Source of the DNA: Bog-756 sp963725395
GTDB lineage: Bacteria > Actinomycetota > Acidimicrobiia > Acidimicrobiales > RAAP-2
Reading direction: 5' to 3'
Assembly (NCBI GenBank): GCA_963725395.1
Contig: CAVRYH010000004.1
Span: 248,001-312,000, forward strand
DNA length: 64,000 nt
In this document: piece after piece, positions 41,493-49,971 of the stretch
How positions within the stretch are numbered: the stretch's first letter is position 1
How the letters are laid out: the number at the start of each line of letters is the position of its first letter
The notes under the pieces: model-generated
Database searches by the model: none
The model's input: the letters and a program-made list of their open reading frames with translations, nothing else
What the model was told of the DNA's origin: nothing
Program-made: the position numbers and the translations under genes

Positions 41493-44400
41493 TCAGGTGG
41501 GGACCGGTGCCGGCACCAGCTCCTTCAGGAGACCGACCAGCGCGGCGGCGTACCCCGAGCCCTTGGCCGGTGGGACCACGGGCACCAGCAGCCGGTGCTG
41601 CTCGGTCTGGTAGGTGGCCCCCGGAGCCAACCGCCGGAGCCGGATCTCGGCCGACGCCGGCAGTGTGATGGGCGACAGCTTGACACTGGCGCGCTCGTTG
41701 GGCCCGCGGCCCATGCCGGTGCGGGGTGGGGTCACCGCGAGGTCGGTGACGCCGAGGCGCAGGCACTCGACCCGCAACCGGGCCACGTCCAAGAGTGCGG
41801 CTGCCGGGGCGGGGAGGGGGCCGAACCGGTCCTCCCACTCGGTCCGGACGTCGTCGACCTGCTCCTCGGACCGGACGCCGCTGAGCCGGCGGTAGGCCTC
41901 GAGCCGGACGTCCTCGGCCGCCACGTACGAGGCGGGCAGGTGGGCGGCGTCGGGCAGGTCGAGGGAGAGGTCGACCGGCTTGGGCCGGGCCTCACCCTTC
42001 AGCTCGGACACCGCCTCGGAGACCATCTGCACGTAGAGGTCGTAGCCGATGGCGGCGATGTGGCCGGACTGGTCGCGACCGAGCAGATTTCCGGCCCCCC
42101 GGATCTGGAGGTCCCGGAGGGCGATCTTGAATCCGGACCCGAGCTCGGTGTGGTCCCCGATGGTGCGCAGCCGCTCGTAGGCCTGCTCGGACAGCACCCG
42201 GTCAACCGGGTGGAAGAGGTAGGCGTAGGCCCGCTGGCCGGCCCGGCCCACGCGACCCCGCAGCTGGTGGAGCTGGCCCAGGCCGAGCAGGTCCGCCCGG
42301 TCGACCACCAGGGTGTTGACCGTCGGCATGTCGATCCCCGACTCGATGATGGTGGTGCACACCAGCACGTCGTAGCCCCCCTCCCAGAAGTCGAGCACGA
42401 CCTTCTCCAGCGATCCCTCGTCCATCTGGCCGTGGGCAACGGCCACCCGGGCCTCGGGGGCCATACGGTGCACGCGCTCGGCCACGGCGTCGATGTCCTG
42501 GACCCGGTTGTGGACGTAGAACACCTGACCCTCCCGCAGGAGCTCGCGGCGGATGGCCTCGGAGGCGGCCCCTTCGTCGAACTCACCGACATGGGTGAGG
42601 ATGGGGCGCCGGGCGGCCGGCGGGGTGTTCACCATCGACAGGTCGCGGATGCCGGTCAGCGCCATCTCGAGGGTGCGGGGGATCGGGCTGGCGGTGAGGG
42701 TGAGGACGTCGACCCCTTCGGCCAGTGCCTTGATCGACTCCTTGTGGGAGACACCGAAGCGCTGCTCCTCATCGACCACCAGCAGGCCGAGCTTCTTGAA
42801 CGTGACGTCGCCACCCAGCAGGCGGTGGGTCCCGACCACCACATCCACCGACCCGTCGGCCAGACCGGCCAGCACCTCTTTCGCCTGGGCGTTCGTCAGG
42901 AACCGGCTCAGCAGCTCCACCTTCACCGGGAAGGGCGCATACCGGTCGGCGAAGGTCTGGGCGTGCTGACTGGCCAGCAGGGTGGTCGGGACCAGGACCG
43001 CGGCCTGGTAGCCGTCCTGGACGGCCTTGAACACCGCCCGGATGGCCACCTCGGTCTTCCCGAAGCCCACATCCCCGCAGACCAGCCGGTCCATGGGCTG
43101 GGGCCGCTCCATGTCCGCCTTGACCTCCTCGATCGCCCGGAGCTGGTCGGCGGTCTCCACGAAGGGGAACGACGACTCGAGCTCGGCCTGCCACGGGGTG
43201 TCAGGCCCGAAGGCGTGACCCGTGACCTGGAGCCGCCGCCGGTAGAGGGCAACCAGTTCCTCGGCGATCTCGTGGACCGCGGCCCGGGCCTTGGACCGCG
43301 CCCGCTGCCACTCGGAACCACCCAGCCGGCTGACCGTCGGCGAATCGCCGCCCGCGTAGGGTGTCAGCGCCTCGATCTGGTCCGTGGGCAGGTACAACCG
43401 GTCACCGCCCCGGTACTCGAGGAGGAGATAGTCACGCGTGGCTCCCCCCATCGTCCGGGTCACCATGCCGCCGTAGGTGGCCACACCATGCTGTCGGTGG
43501 ACCACGTAGCTGCCGAGCGCCAGGTCGTCGAAGAAGCCGTCGACCGGGCGGGCCCTCGTCCGCGCCTGCCGGTGGGGTCGGCGCCGTCCGGTGACGTCCG
43601 ACTCGGCGAGCAGGGCGACCCGGGCGCCGGGCAGCACGAAGCCGCGGTCGATGGCGGCCACCACGATGCGGGCGCCCGGTGCCGCCAGGTCCGTGGCCCC
43701 GGCCGCAGCCACCGGCACGGTGACCCCCTCTTCGGCGAGGATGCCGGACAGGCGCTCCGCTCCACCGGACGTCGACGAGCACAGGACGACCGCGTAGCCG
43801 TCGTCGACCAGCACCGACACCTGCGAGGCCAACTTCTCCCCCACCCCGAGGATCGGCTCCCAACCCCTGCTCTCGACGAGCGGGATGTCCGGGCCCTCGG
43901 CCGTCGGGACCAGCGAGACCACGCCCGCCGACGTCTCGGTCAGCAGCCGGTCGAACGGTACGTGCAGCCGCGGTGCCCCCTCGCCGGCCTCGAGCCCCCA
44001 GGTCGAGGCCAGGGCGTCGGCGAGGGCAGCCTCCTCGTCCAGCAGTTCACCGGCCCGGTCCCGTACCCGGCGCGGCTCGACCAGCACGACCACCGCCCCG
44101 TCGTCCAGCAGGTCGGTCACCAGCTCCTCACCGTCGGCCAGCCACGGGAGCCACGACTCCATTCCGTCGAACTGCTCGCCGTCGGCCAGCTGTTCCCACT
44201 GGTGCCTCCCCCAGGGGGCGGTCCCCACCAGCTGGGCGGCCCGCTTCTGCATCGTCTCGTCGGCCACCAGCTCCCGACAGCCGAACAGCTCGACATGGTC
44301 GAGGTCGGCGACCGACCGCTGATCGGACACGTCGAACCGGGTTAGCCGGTCCACCTCGTCGCCCCACAGGTCGATCCGGACCGGGTGGTCCGCCGTGGAC

Positions 44401-45017
44401 GGGAACACGTCGACGATGCCCCCGCGCACGGCGAGCTCCCCCCGGTGCTCCACGAGGGACTCGCGCCGGTAGCCCATGGCCACCAGCTGCCCGGTCAGCT
44501 GTCCGACGTCGACGCGGTCACCCCGGGCCACGACGACGGGACGGGCGGCCGTCCTCCACGGGCCCAGCCTCTGGAGCAGGGCCTTGATCGGGGCCACCAC
44601 GATGTCCGGTCCAACCGCGGGCTCCGTTCCGGCCTGCCCCGCCAGTCGCCAGAGCAGGCGGAGCCGGTGGCCCATCGTCGAGACGTCGGGGCTCACCCGT
44701 TCGAACGGGAGCGTCTCCCAGGCCGGGAACACCTCGACGCTTCGAGGGCCGTTCTCGGTCTCCGCGCCGTCCCCCGTGCCGCCACCACCGTCGTCCTCCG
44801 GGCCGGTGAAGGCGCTGAGGTCATGGGCCAGCTGCTCGGCCGCCGCACCTGTCGGGGTCACCACCAGCACCGGTCGCCGGCTCCCCAGGCCGACCAGTCC
44901 GGCGAGGACGAAAGCCTGGGCCGGCGTGGCCACCGCCAGCGTGGCGTTGGACGCGCCGATGACCCGCGTCATGGCGGGCTCGTTGCGTAGCAGGGGGGGC
45001 AGCGAGCGGAGGCTCAC
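41493..45017 (-). CDS. mfd: Transcription-repair coupling factor
   Basis: DNA translocase of 1174 residues that removes RNA polymerase stalled at lesions and recruits the nucleotide excision machinery. The UvrB-like N-terminal part (about 1-350) is followed by the RNA-polymerase-interacting domain near residues 490-560 (FFDDLALGSYVVHRQHGVA). Walker A GDVGFGKTE lies near 646, the DEEQ box VVDEEQRFGVSH near 746, the TRG motif region IRGAGNLLGRDQSGHI, and the TRCF C-terminal domain ends the protein. Length is typical. GTG 45017 sits six bases after a TACCCT -10 box, suggesting leaderless expression. It lies next to pth as in mycobacteria. Confidence 0.96.
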   Translation of the reverse strand: MSLRSLPPLLRNEPAMTRVIGASNATLAVATPAQAFVLAGLVGLGSRRPVLVVTPTGAAAEQLAHDLSAFTGPEDDGGGGTGDGAETENGPRSVEVFPAWETLPFERVSPDVSTMGHRLRLLWRLAGQAGTEPAVGPDIVVAPIKALLQRLGPWRTAARPVVVARGDRVDVGQLTGQLVAMGYRRESLVEHRGELAVRGGIVDVFPSTADHPVRIDLWGDEVDRLTRFDVSDQRSVADLDHVELFGCRELVADETMQKRAAQLVGTAPWGRHQWEQLADGEQFDGMESWLPWLADGEELVTDLLDDGAVVVLVEPRRVRDRAGELLDEEAALADALASTWGLEAGEGAPRLHVPFDRLLTETSAGVVSLVPTAEGPDIPLVESRGWEPILGVGEKLASQVSVLVDDGYAVVLCSSTSGGAERLSGILAEEGVTVPVAAAGATDLAAPGARIVVAAIDRGFVLPGARVALLAESDVTGRRRPHRQARTRARPVDGFFDDLALGSYVVHRQHGVATYGGMVTRTMGGATRDYLLLEYRGGDRLYLPTDQIEALTPYAGGDSPTVSRLGGSEWQRARSKARAAVHEIAEELVALYRRRLQVTGHAFGPDTPWQAELESSFPFVETADQLRAIEEVKADMERPQPMDRLVCGDVGFGKTEVAIRAVFKAVQDGYQAAVLVPTTLLASQHAQTFADRYAPFPVKVELLSRFLTNAQAKEVLAGLADGSVDVVVGTHRLLGGDVTFKKLGLLVVDEEQRFGVSHKESIKALAEGVDVLTLTASPIPRTLEMALTGIRDLSMVNTPPAARRPILTHVGEFDEGAASEAIRRELLREGQVFYVHNRVQDIDAVAERVHRMAPEARVAVAHGQMDEGSLEKVVLDFWEGGYDVLVCTTIIESGIDMPTVNTLVVDRADLLGLGQLHQLRGRVGRAGQRAYAYLFHPVDRVLSEQAYERLRTIGDHTELGSGFKIALRDLQIRGAGNLLGRDQSGHIAAIGYDLYVQMVSEAVSELKGEARPKPVDLSLDLPDAAHLPASYVAAEDVRLEAYRRLSGVRSEEQVDDVRTEWEDRFGPLPAPAAALLDVARLRVECLRLGVTDLAVTPPRTGMGRGPNERASVKLSPITLPASAEIRLRRLAPGATYQTEQHRLLVPVVPPAKGSGYAAALVGLLKELVPAPVPT

Positions 45018-45023
45018 CCGCTC

Positions 45024-45029
45024 AGGGTA
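45024..45029 (-). promoter_or_regulatory. Leaderless-type -10 box of mfd
   Basis: Minus-strand TACCCT followed by six bases and GTG 45017. It is located in the gap after pth, allowing mfd to have its own promoter. Confidence 0.45.
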
Positions 45030-45106
45030 CCGGGCGCCACCGCCCGGGCCGGCGGGTCGGCGTCGAGCGGGGCACCGATGCCGGACCGACCGGGGAGGTG
45101 GAGCGT

Positions 45107-45664
45107 TCAGCCGGCGTTGAAGCGGTTCATGGCTGCTTCGGCGCCGTCGGAGACGATCAGTTCGACGGCATCGGCGGCCTCGCCGATGGCCTCCACCAGG
45201 AGTGCTCGCTCGGCGGCCCCTGGTCGTTTGAGGACGTAGTCGGCCCCGGTCTGGCGTCCGGGAGGTTTGCCGATCCCGACCCGGACCCGAAGGTAGTCGT
45301 TCGTGTGCAGATGGCTGTCGATCGACTTGAGCCCGTTGTGTCCGGCATTCCCACCGCCGGACTTGACCTTGACCCGGCCCGAGGGCAGGTCGAGCTCGTC
45401 ATGGATCACGATCAGGGTGGCATCCTCCCCGCCCCGGCGGACGAGAGGGGCGACCGCCCGACCCGAATCGTTCATGAAGGTCAAGGGGACAGCGAGGAGC
45501 ACCCGGCGATCGCCGATCCGAACCTCACAGGCTTGGGCGAACAAGCCCTTTTCCGACTTGAGACGGCCGTGGTGGCGGACGGCCAGCTCGGCGACGGCCT
45601 CGGCACCGACGTTGTGGCGCGTGTTGACGAACTCGATGCCGGGGTTCCCCAGCCCGGCCACCAC
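45107..45664 (-). CDS. pth: Peptidyl-tRNA hydrolase
   Basis: Cytoplasmic hydrolase of 185 residues that frees tRNA from dropped-off peptides. The signature GLGNPGIEFVNTRHNVGAEAV is at the N-terminus with the catalytic His in RHNVG. LTFMNDSGRAVAPL and the Asp-containing IHDELDLPSGRVKVK with GGGNAGHNGLKSI complete the active site. The chosen GTG at 45664 begins directly at VAGLGNPG, whereas most relatives have one or two further residues before the first strand. An upstream GC-rich palindrome (45697-45710) leaves no better start codon in frame. It lies downstream of rplY in one unit. Confidence 0.95.
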   Translation of the reverse strand: MVAGLGNPGIEFVNTRHNVGAEAVAELAVRHHGRLKSEKGLFAQACEVRIGDRRVLLAVPLTFMNDSGRAVAPLVRRGGEDATLIVIHDELDLPSGRVKVKSGGGNAGHNGLKSIDSHLHTNDYLRVRVGIGKPPGRQTGADYVLKRPGAAERALLVEAIGEAADAVELIVSDGAEAAMNRFNAG

Positions 45665-45724
45665 GAAGTCCGCCGGCGTCCCTGTGCGAGCGCCGGCCGG
45701 CGCGCGCCGGTTTCGCAGCAGGAC

Positions 45725-46393
45725 TTAGCCTTCCGAGGACTCGGCGTCGCCCGCAGTCTCGGCGGACGGAGCTTCGCCGGCCTCGGCGGCCGCCGCAGCG
45801 GCTGCGGTCTCGGCCTCCTCCTCGGCGGTGGCCTGCACCCTGGGCGGCTGACCGGCGACCACGGTGGCCTCGGGGTCGGTCTCGAGCTCGACACCCGCCG
45901 GAATGGTGATGTCCGAGACGTGCAACGAGGCACCGATGGTCAGCTCCGAGATGTCGATGTCGACCGAGGGTGGGATGTCGGCCGGCCTGGCCTTGATGGC
46001 CAGGGTGAACAACTGCTGGTCGACGACCCCGTCACCGTGGTGCACCTCGATGGGCTCGCCGACGAGGTTGATGGTCACCTCGGCGGAGATCAGTTCGTCC
46101 CGGCGGACGATCTGGAAGTCCACGTGAGTCACCACGTTCCTGTACGGGTGGTGCTGGATGTCGCGGGCCAGGGTGAGGAAGTTCTTCCCGTCGACCTCGA
46201 GGGAGAGGAGCGTGTTCAACCCGGCCTCGCCGGACAGGGCGATCTGGAAGTCGCGGGCGCCGACGGCCACCGGGATGGGATCGGCTCCGTGGCCGTAGAC
46301 GACGCCGGGGATCTTTCCCGCAGCACGCAGACGACGGGTCGACCTCGATCCGATCTCGCGACCGGCTTCGGCGGCAAGGGTGACTTCGGGCAT
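45725..46393 (-). CDS. rplY: 50S ribosomal protein L25/general stress protein Ctc
   Basis: 5S-rRNA-binding ribosomal protein of 222 residues, ATG 46393 with GAGGAG eight bases upstream. The L25 domain covers about 1-95 (GSRSTRRLRAAGKIPGVVYG and the block LARDIQHHPYRNVVTHVDF). The CTC beta-barrel domain covers about 95-185 with VGEPIEVHHGDGVVDQQLF and DISELTIGASLHVSDI. A Glu/Ala-rich tail of about 35 residues follows, as in other actinobacterial long forms. It heads the rplY-pth unit. The plus-strand dehydratase genes begin about 240 bases beyond its start. Confidence 0.95.
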   Translation of the reverse strand: MPEVTLAAEAGREIGSRSTRRLRAAGKIPGVVYGHGADPIPVAVGARDFQIALSGEAGLNTLLSLEVDGKNFLTLARDIQHHPYRNVVTHVDFQIVRRDELISAEVTINLVGEPIEVHHGDGVVDQQLFTLAIKARPADIPPSVDIDISELTIGASLHVSDITIPAGVELETDPEATVVAGQPPRVQATAEEEAETAAAAAAAEAGEAPSAETAGDAESSEG

Positions 46394-46634
46394 GCGAGAA
46401 CTCCTCAGGGGATGCTGACACGGGGGCAGGGACGCTCCGGCCGGACCGGGCCCGGGAGGGCTGCGGGCGGGCGACCTCTGCTGACGGGCCTCCATGATAG
46501 ACGAGCCCGAGGTCGATGGGCCACAGCGGGGCGACCCGGACCCAAAGGGAGGGACCTCTTCATCTCGCCCGTCCGAAGGGTCCAGGGAGCGTCCCGGAAC
46601 TAGCATCGTGCCGTCCGATTCCCCCGACACGAAC

Positions 46635-47174
46635 GTGGAGCCGGCAGTGACCCTCGAGCAGTTCCCGGTCGAAGCCGGGCACATCCTCGCCTTCGCCAAC
46701 GCCCTCGGAGACGACAATCCCGTCTACCGGGACGAGGCGGCGGCAGCGGCTGCCGGGCTCGATGGCATCATCGCCCCGCCCACCTTCGTCGTGGCCGGGG
46801 CCCACTTCGACCCGGACTACCCGCTCCGGCCCACCATCGGCGAGCCGTGGTTCGGCTCGGGGCGCGAGCCGACCGGGATGGCATCCGGCCGGGACGGCCC
46901 ACCGGGTGCGGGCTCCGCCCCGGCCGTCGGGACCACGTCGGGGGAGACCGCCCTCCATGCCGAGCAGCACTTCGAGTACCACCGGACGCTGCGTGCGGGC
47001 GACGTCCTGACGGCCACCGCGCACGACGGTCGGACCTGGCAGAAGGAGGGGCGACGGGGTGGGACGATGCACTTCACCGAATTCGTGACCGAGTACCACG
47101 ATGCCGGGGGCGAACTGGTGCTGACCTCGAGGACCGTCGCCGTCCGGATCAGCCGTCCCGAGAGGTCCCACTGA
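46635..47174 (+). CDS. MaoC-like dehydratase, N-terminal type (HadA-like)
   Basis: Hot-dog fold protein of about 179 residues. I chose GTG 46635; GTG 46608 is an alternative but lies before the start point expected from the TAGCAT box at 46601-46606. Conserved features are GHILAFANALGDDNPVYRDE near the start and IIAPPTFVVAG, followed by an insert rich in Gly/Pro and FEYHRTLRAGDVLTATAHD. Such proteins pair with a catalytic MaoC subunit to dehydrate (3R)-hydroxyacyl-ACP or hydrate enoyl-CoA. The partner starts one base after its stop. The D-x-NP motif lacks the usual His (NPVY), consistent with a non-catalytic HadA-like role. Confidence 0.85.
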   Translation: MEPAVTLEQFPVEAGHILAFANALGDDNPVYRDEAAAAAAGLDGIIAPPTFVVAGAHFDPDYPLRPTIGEPWFGSGREPTGMASGRDGPPGAGSAPAVGTTSGETALHAEQHFEYHRTLRAGDVLTATAHDGRTWQKEGRRGGTMHFTEFVTEYHDAGGELVLTSRTVAVRISRPERSH

Positions 47175-47175
47175 C

Positions 47176-47592
47176 ATGGCCCTCTCGGGCGCGGACGCCC
47201 CCGTGGGCACCGTGTTCGAACAGGTGGTGGTGGACAATCTCACTCGCACCCAGATCGTGCAGTATGCCGGTGCCTCGGGGGACTTCAACCCCCTCCACAC
47301 CGACGAGATCTTCGTGACCAAGGTGGCCGGGTTCCCCTCGGTGTTCGCCCACGGGATGCTGACCATGGGCCTGACCGGTCGGATGCTGACCGACACGGTC
47401 GGTGACGGGAGACTGGTCCGGTTCGGGGGGAGGTTCCGGGCCCAGGTCTGGCCGGGAGACACCCTCACCGCCCGGGCCGAAGTCACCGGGGTCGGGGGCG
47501 ACACCCCGATCATCGAGCTGGCCGTCTCGACCACCAATCAGGACGGGCTGGAGGTCTTCACCGGGAGTGCCGCCGCGGTCATCGATCCCTGA
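47176..47592 (+). CDS. MaoC-type (R)-hydratase/dehydratase (HadB-like)
   Basis: Catalytic hot-dog protein of 138 residues from ATG 47176, one base after the preceding stop. The hydratase-2 motif YAGASGDFNPLHTDEIFV holds the catalytic Asp and His, followed by GFPSVFAHGMLTMGLTGRML, very similar to mycobacterial HadB. With the upstream HadA-like subunit it should form a heterodimer acting on (3R)-hydroxyacyl thioesters in fatty-acid elongation or degradation. The pair is on the plus strand between rplY and prs, convergent with prs, interrupting an otherwise minus-strand block. Confidence 0.9.
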   Translation: MALSGADAPVGTVFEQVVVDNLTRTQIVQYAGASGDFNPLHTDEIFVTKVAGFPSVFAHGMLTMGLTGRMLTDTVGDGRLVRFGGRFRAQVWPGDTLTARAEVTGVGGDTPIIELAVSTTNQDGLEVFTGSAAAVIDP

Positions 47593-47625
47593 CCACCGAC
47601 GTCGGAGGCCCGGTCCCCGGACCCG

Positions 47626-48597
47626 TCAGGCGAGGTTCTCGCCCCCGAAGATCTCCGACACCGAGGTGTCCTCGAAGACCGCGTCGATGGCATCGGAGAT
47701 GAGCCGGGCGACGGACAACACCTCGAGCTTGTCGAAGCGGCGGTCCTGGGGGATGGGCAGGGTGTTCGTGACCACCACCTTGCTGAGCGCCGAGTTCTTC
47801 AGTCGGTCCACGGCGGGATCGGACAGCACGGCGTGGGTGGCCATGCACCACACCTCGGCGGCACCGCGGTCGGCCAGGAGGTCGGCGGCGGCCACGATGG
47901 TGCCGGCGGTGTCGATCATGTCGTCGATGAGCACACACTGGCGGCCGTCGACGTCACCGACGACATGCAGCGCCTCGACCTTGTTGACCTCGCCCTTCAG
48001 TCGACGCTTGTGCACCACGGCGAGGTCGGCGGTCAGGTGCTGGCTGAAGCGCTCGGCCACCTTCACCCGGCCGGCATCGGGGGCGACGACGACGAGGTCG
48101 TCGCTGCGTTGGGTCCGGAGGTAGTCGACGAGCACAGGTGCTGCCGTCAGGTGATCGAAGGGCACGTCGAAGAACCCCTGGATCTGCCCGGAGTGGAGGT
48201 CGACACTGACCACACGGTCCGCGCCGGCCACCGAGAGCATGTCGGCCACGAGCTTGGCGGTGATCGGTTCACGCCCCGAGGCCTTGCGGTCCTGGCGCGA
48301 GTAGCCGTAGTAGGGGCAGACGGCGGTGATGCGCTTGGCCGACGCCCGCTTGGCGGCGTCGATCATGATCAGGTGCTCCATCAGCGAATCGTTGACCGGT
48401 CCGCAGTGGGTCTGGATGATGAAGACGTCGCTGCCGCGGATCGACGTGTCGAAGCGACAGTGGATCTCCCCGTTGGCGAACTCGCGGAGATTGGCCTCGC
48501 CGAGTTGCACCCCCAACTGGCTGGCCACATCCCGTGCCAACTCGGGGTGGGATCGGCCCGAGACCAGCTCCAACCGGCGGCGCGGTGTGAATTCCAT
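47626..48597 (-). CDS. prs: Ribose-phosphate pyrophosphokinase
   Basis: Makes phosphoribosyl pyrophosphate from ribose 5-phosphate and ATP for nucleotide, His and Trp synthesis. I chose ATG 48597 (323 residues), seven bases after a TAGCGT -10 box; ATG 48603 would add two residues. The class I motifs are present: FANGEIHCRFDTSIRGSDVF, PYYGYSRQDRKASGREPITA, the metal-binding VDLHSGQIQGFF, the flexible HKRR loop, and the PRPP loop VLIDDMIDTAGTI. Located downstream of glmU in the same direction, the usual actinobacterial order. Confidence 0.96.
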   Translation of the reverse strand: MEFTPRRRLELVSGRSHPELARDVASQLGVQLGEANLREFANGEIHCRFDTSIRGSDVFIIQTHCGPVNDSLMEHLIMIDAAKRASAKRITAVCPYYGYSRQDRKASGREPITAKLVADMLSVAGADRVVSVDLHSGQIQGFFDVPFDHLTAAPVLVDYLRTQRSDDLVVVAPDAGRVKVAERFSQHLTADLAVVHKRRLKGEVNKVEALHVVGDVDGRQCVLIDDMIDTAGTIVAAADLLADRGAAEVWCMATHAVLSDPAVDRLKNSALSKVVVTNTLPIPQDRRFDKLEVLSVARLISDAIDAVFEDTSVSEIFGGENLA

Positions 48598-48604
48598 ACC
48601 CATG

Positions 48605-48610
48605 ACGCTA
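48605..48610 (-). promoter_or_regulatory. Leaderless-type -10 box of prs
   Basis: Minus-strand TAGCGT followed by seven bases and ATG 48597. It decides the start of prs and shows that prs can be transcribed apart from glmU. Confidence 0.5.
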
Positions 48611-48651
48611 CCGCTCCCTGATCGGTGGGCCGCCCACGGCCGGACCCACGG

Positions 48652-49797
48652 TTACGCCCCTCCTGGGCCGGTGGGACCGTTACGGCCCACGACCGTGCCG
48701 GCCGGCACCTCGCTCCCCTCCTCGAGCACCGCAAAGGGCCCGACCCGGGCCTCCGGCCCGATCACCGCTCGCCGGCACACGCTAGAGGCGACGACGGCCC
48801 CCTCGCCGACCACCGTGTCCACCAGATGGGCCTCGGGCCCTAGTTCGGCGTGGGAGCCGATCACACAGGATCCCTGGAGGATCACGCCGGGAAGCAGGAC
48901 CACGTCCGGCTCCAACACGACCTCGACGTCGATGTAGGTGCGTTCGGGGTCCCACATGGTGACCCCACGGCGCATCCAACGCTCGTTGATACGGTCCCGC
49001 AGCTCGGCCTCGGCCACGGCCAACTGGGCGCGGTCATTGACCCCCGCCACCTCCATGGTGTCCTCGACCACGACCGAGCCCACCTTGTGGCCGGCCTCGT
49101 AGAGCACGCCCACCACGTCGGTCAGGTAGTACTCCCCCTGGGAGTTCGACGGGCTCAATCGCCGCAACGACGGGGCGAGCACACTCCTTCGGAAGCAGTA
49201 GATCGACGTGTTGACCTCGTGTACCGCACGTTCCTCTTCGTCGGCGTCCGACTGTTCGACCACCCGCGCCACCGAATCGTCCCGACCCCTCACCACACGC
49301 CCGTAGCCGAACGGCTCATCGAGCACGGCGGTCAACAAGGTGGCGGCCGCGTCGGTGGCCCGGTGATGGTGGACCAGCGCCGCCAGGCTGGCCGGCCGCA
49401 GGAGCGGTGTGTCGCCGGGAAGCACCACCACGTCCCCGTCGTCGTCACCCACGTCGTCGGGGAGCCCGGTGAGCGCCACGGCCATCGCGTCGCCCGTCCC
49501 CCGCTGTTCCTCTTGCTCTACGAACTCGATCTTCATACCCGGCGGAGCGTGTTCGACGAGTGTCTTGGTCACCCAGTCGGCCCGGTGGCCCACCACCACC
49601 ACCACCTGGGAGACCGAGAGCCCGGCCAGGGCGTCGAGCACATGGAGCACCATCGGGCGGCCGCACAGGCGGTGGAGGGGCTTCGGACGCGACGAGCGCA
49701 TGCGGGTGCCCTCCCCCGCGGCCAGCACCACCGCGGACAGCTGCCGGCCCGAGAGTCGCCGTCCAGGTGGGCCCTCCCCCTGCCGGCCGGCGGCCAC
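48652..49797 (-). CDS. glmU: GlmU-like UDP-N-acetylglucosamine pyrophosphorylase, short acetyltransferase domain
   Basis: Protein of 381 residues from GTG 49797. The N-terminal uridyltransferase domain is complete: VVLAAGEGTRMRSSRPKPLH, EEQRGTGDAMAVAL, VVVLPGDTPLLRP, GYGRVVRGRDD, VNTSIYCF and YYLTDVVGVL. The following left-handed beta-helix has only about four turns (PDVVLLPGVILQGSCVIGSH onward) and stops at GTVVG plus a short tail. Full GlmU proteins run to 450-495 residues; the missing part contains the catalytic His and acetyl-CoA-binding residues. The uridylyl step is therefore likely, the glucosamine-1-phosphate acetylation step is not. No frameshifted continuation was noticed in the 50 bases before prs. 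Confidence 0.88.
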   Translation of the reverse strand: MAAGRQGEGPPGRRLSGRQLSAVVLAAGEGTRMRSSRPKPLHRLCGRPMVLHVLDALAGLSVSQVVVVVGHRADWVTKTLVEHAPPGMKIEFVEQEEQRGTGDAMAVALTGLPDDVGDDDGDVVVLPGDTPLLRPASLAALVHHHRATDAAATLLTAVLDEPFGYGRVVRGRDDSVARVVEQSDADEEERAVHEVNTSIYCFRRSVLAPSLRRLSPSNSQGEYYLTDVVGVLYEAGHKVGSVVVEDTMEVAGVNDRAQLAVAEAELRDRINERWMRRGVTMWDPERTYIDVEVVLEPDVVLLPGVILQGSCVIGSHAELGPEAHLVDTVVGEGAVVASSVCRRAVIGPEARVGPFAVLEEGSEVPAGTVVGRNGPTGPGGA

Positions 49798-49971
49798 TCG
49801 TCACCGGGTCCCTGGGGGTAGGTGCGGATCACCATGGGAGGCCGGAGCCCGCCATCTGCTCCCGGGTTGGACCGGCCACGTCACGCGGTGCGAACGTCAT
49901 GGGGCCTATTCTTCCCACGTCGGGGTGGCCAATGCGACCCGACTTCGAACCGAGCAGCTCAGCACCCCACC

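Noticed and set aside
45697..45710. Perfect palindrome CCGGCGCGCGCCGG between rplY and pth
   Set aside because: Short GC-only palindromes are frequent at this base composition and it has no T-run or second copy; not enough to call a site.
49950..49971. T-loop-like sequence (minus strand GGTTCGAAGTC) suggesting a tRNA before the carboxylase gene
   Set aside because: The flanking bases cannot form a T stem, acceptor stem or anticodon arm.
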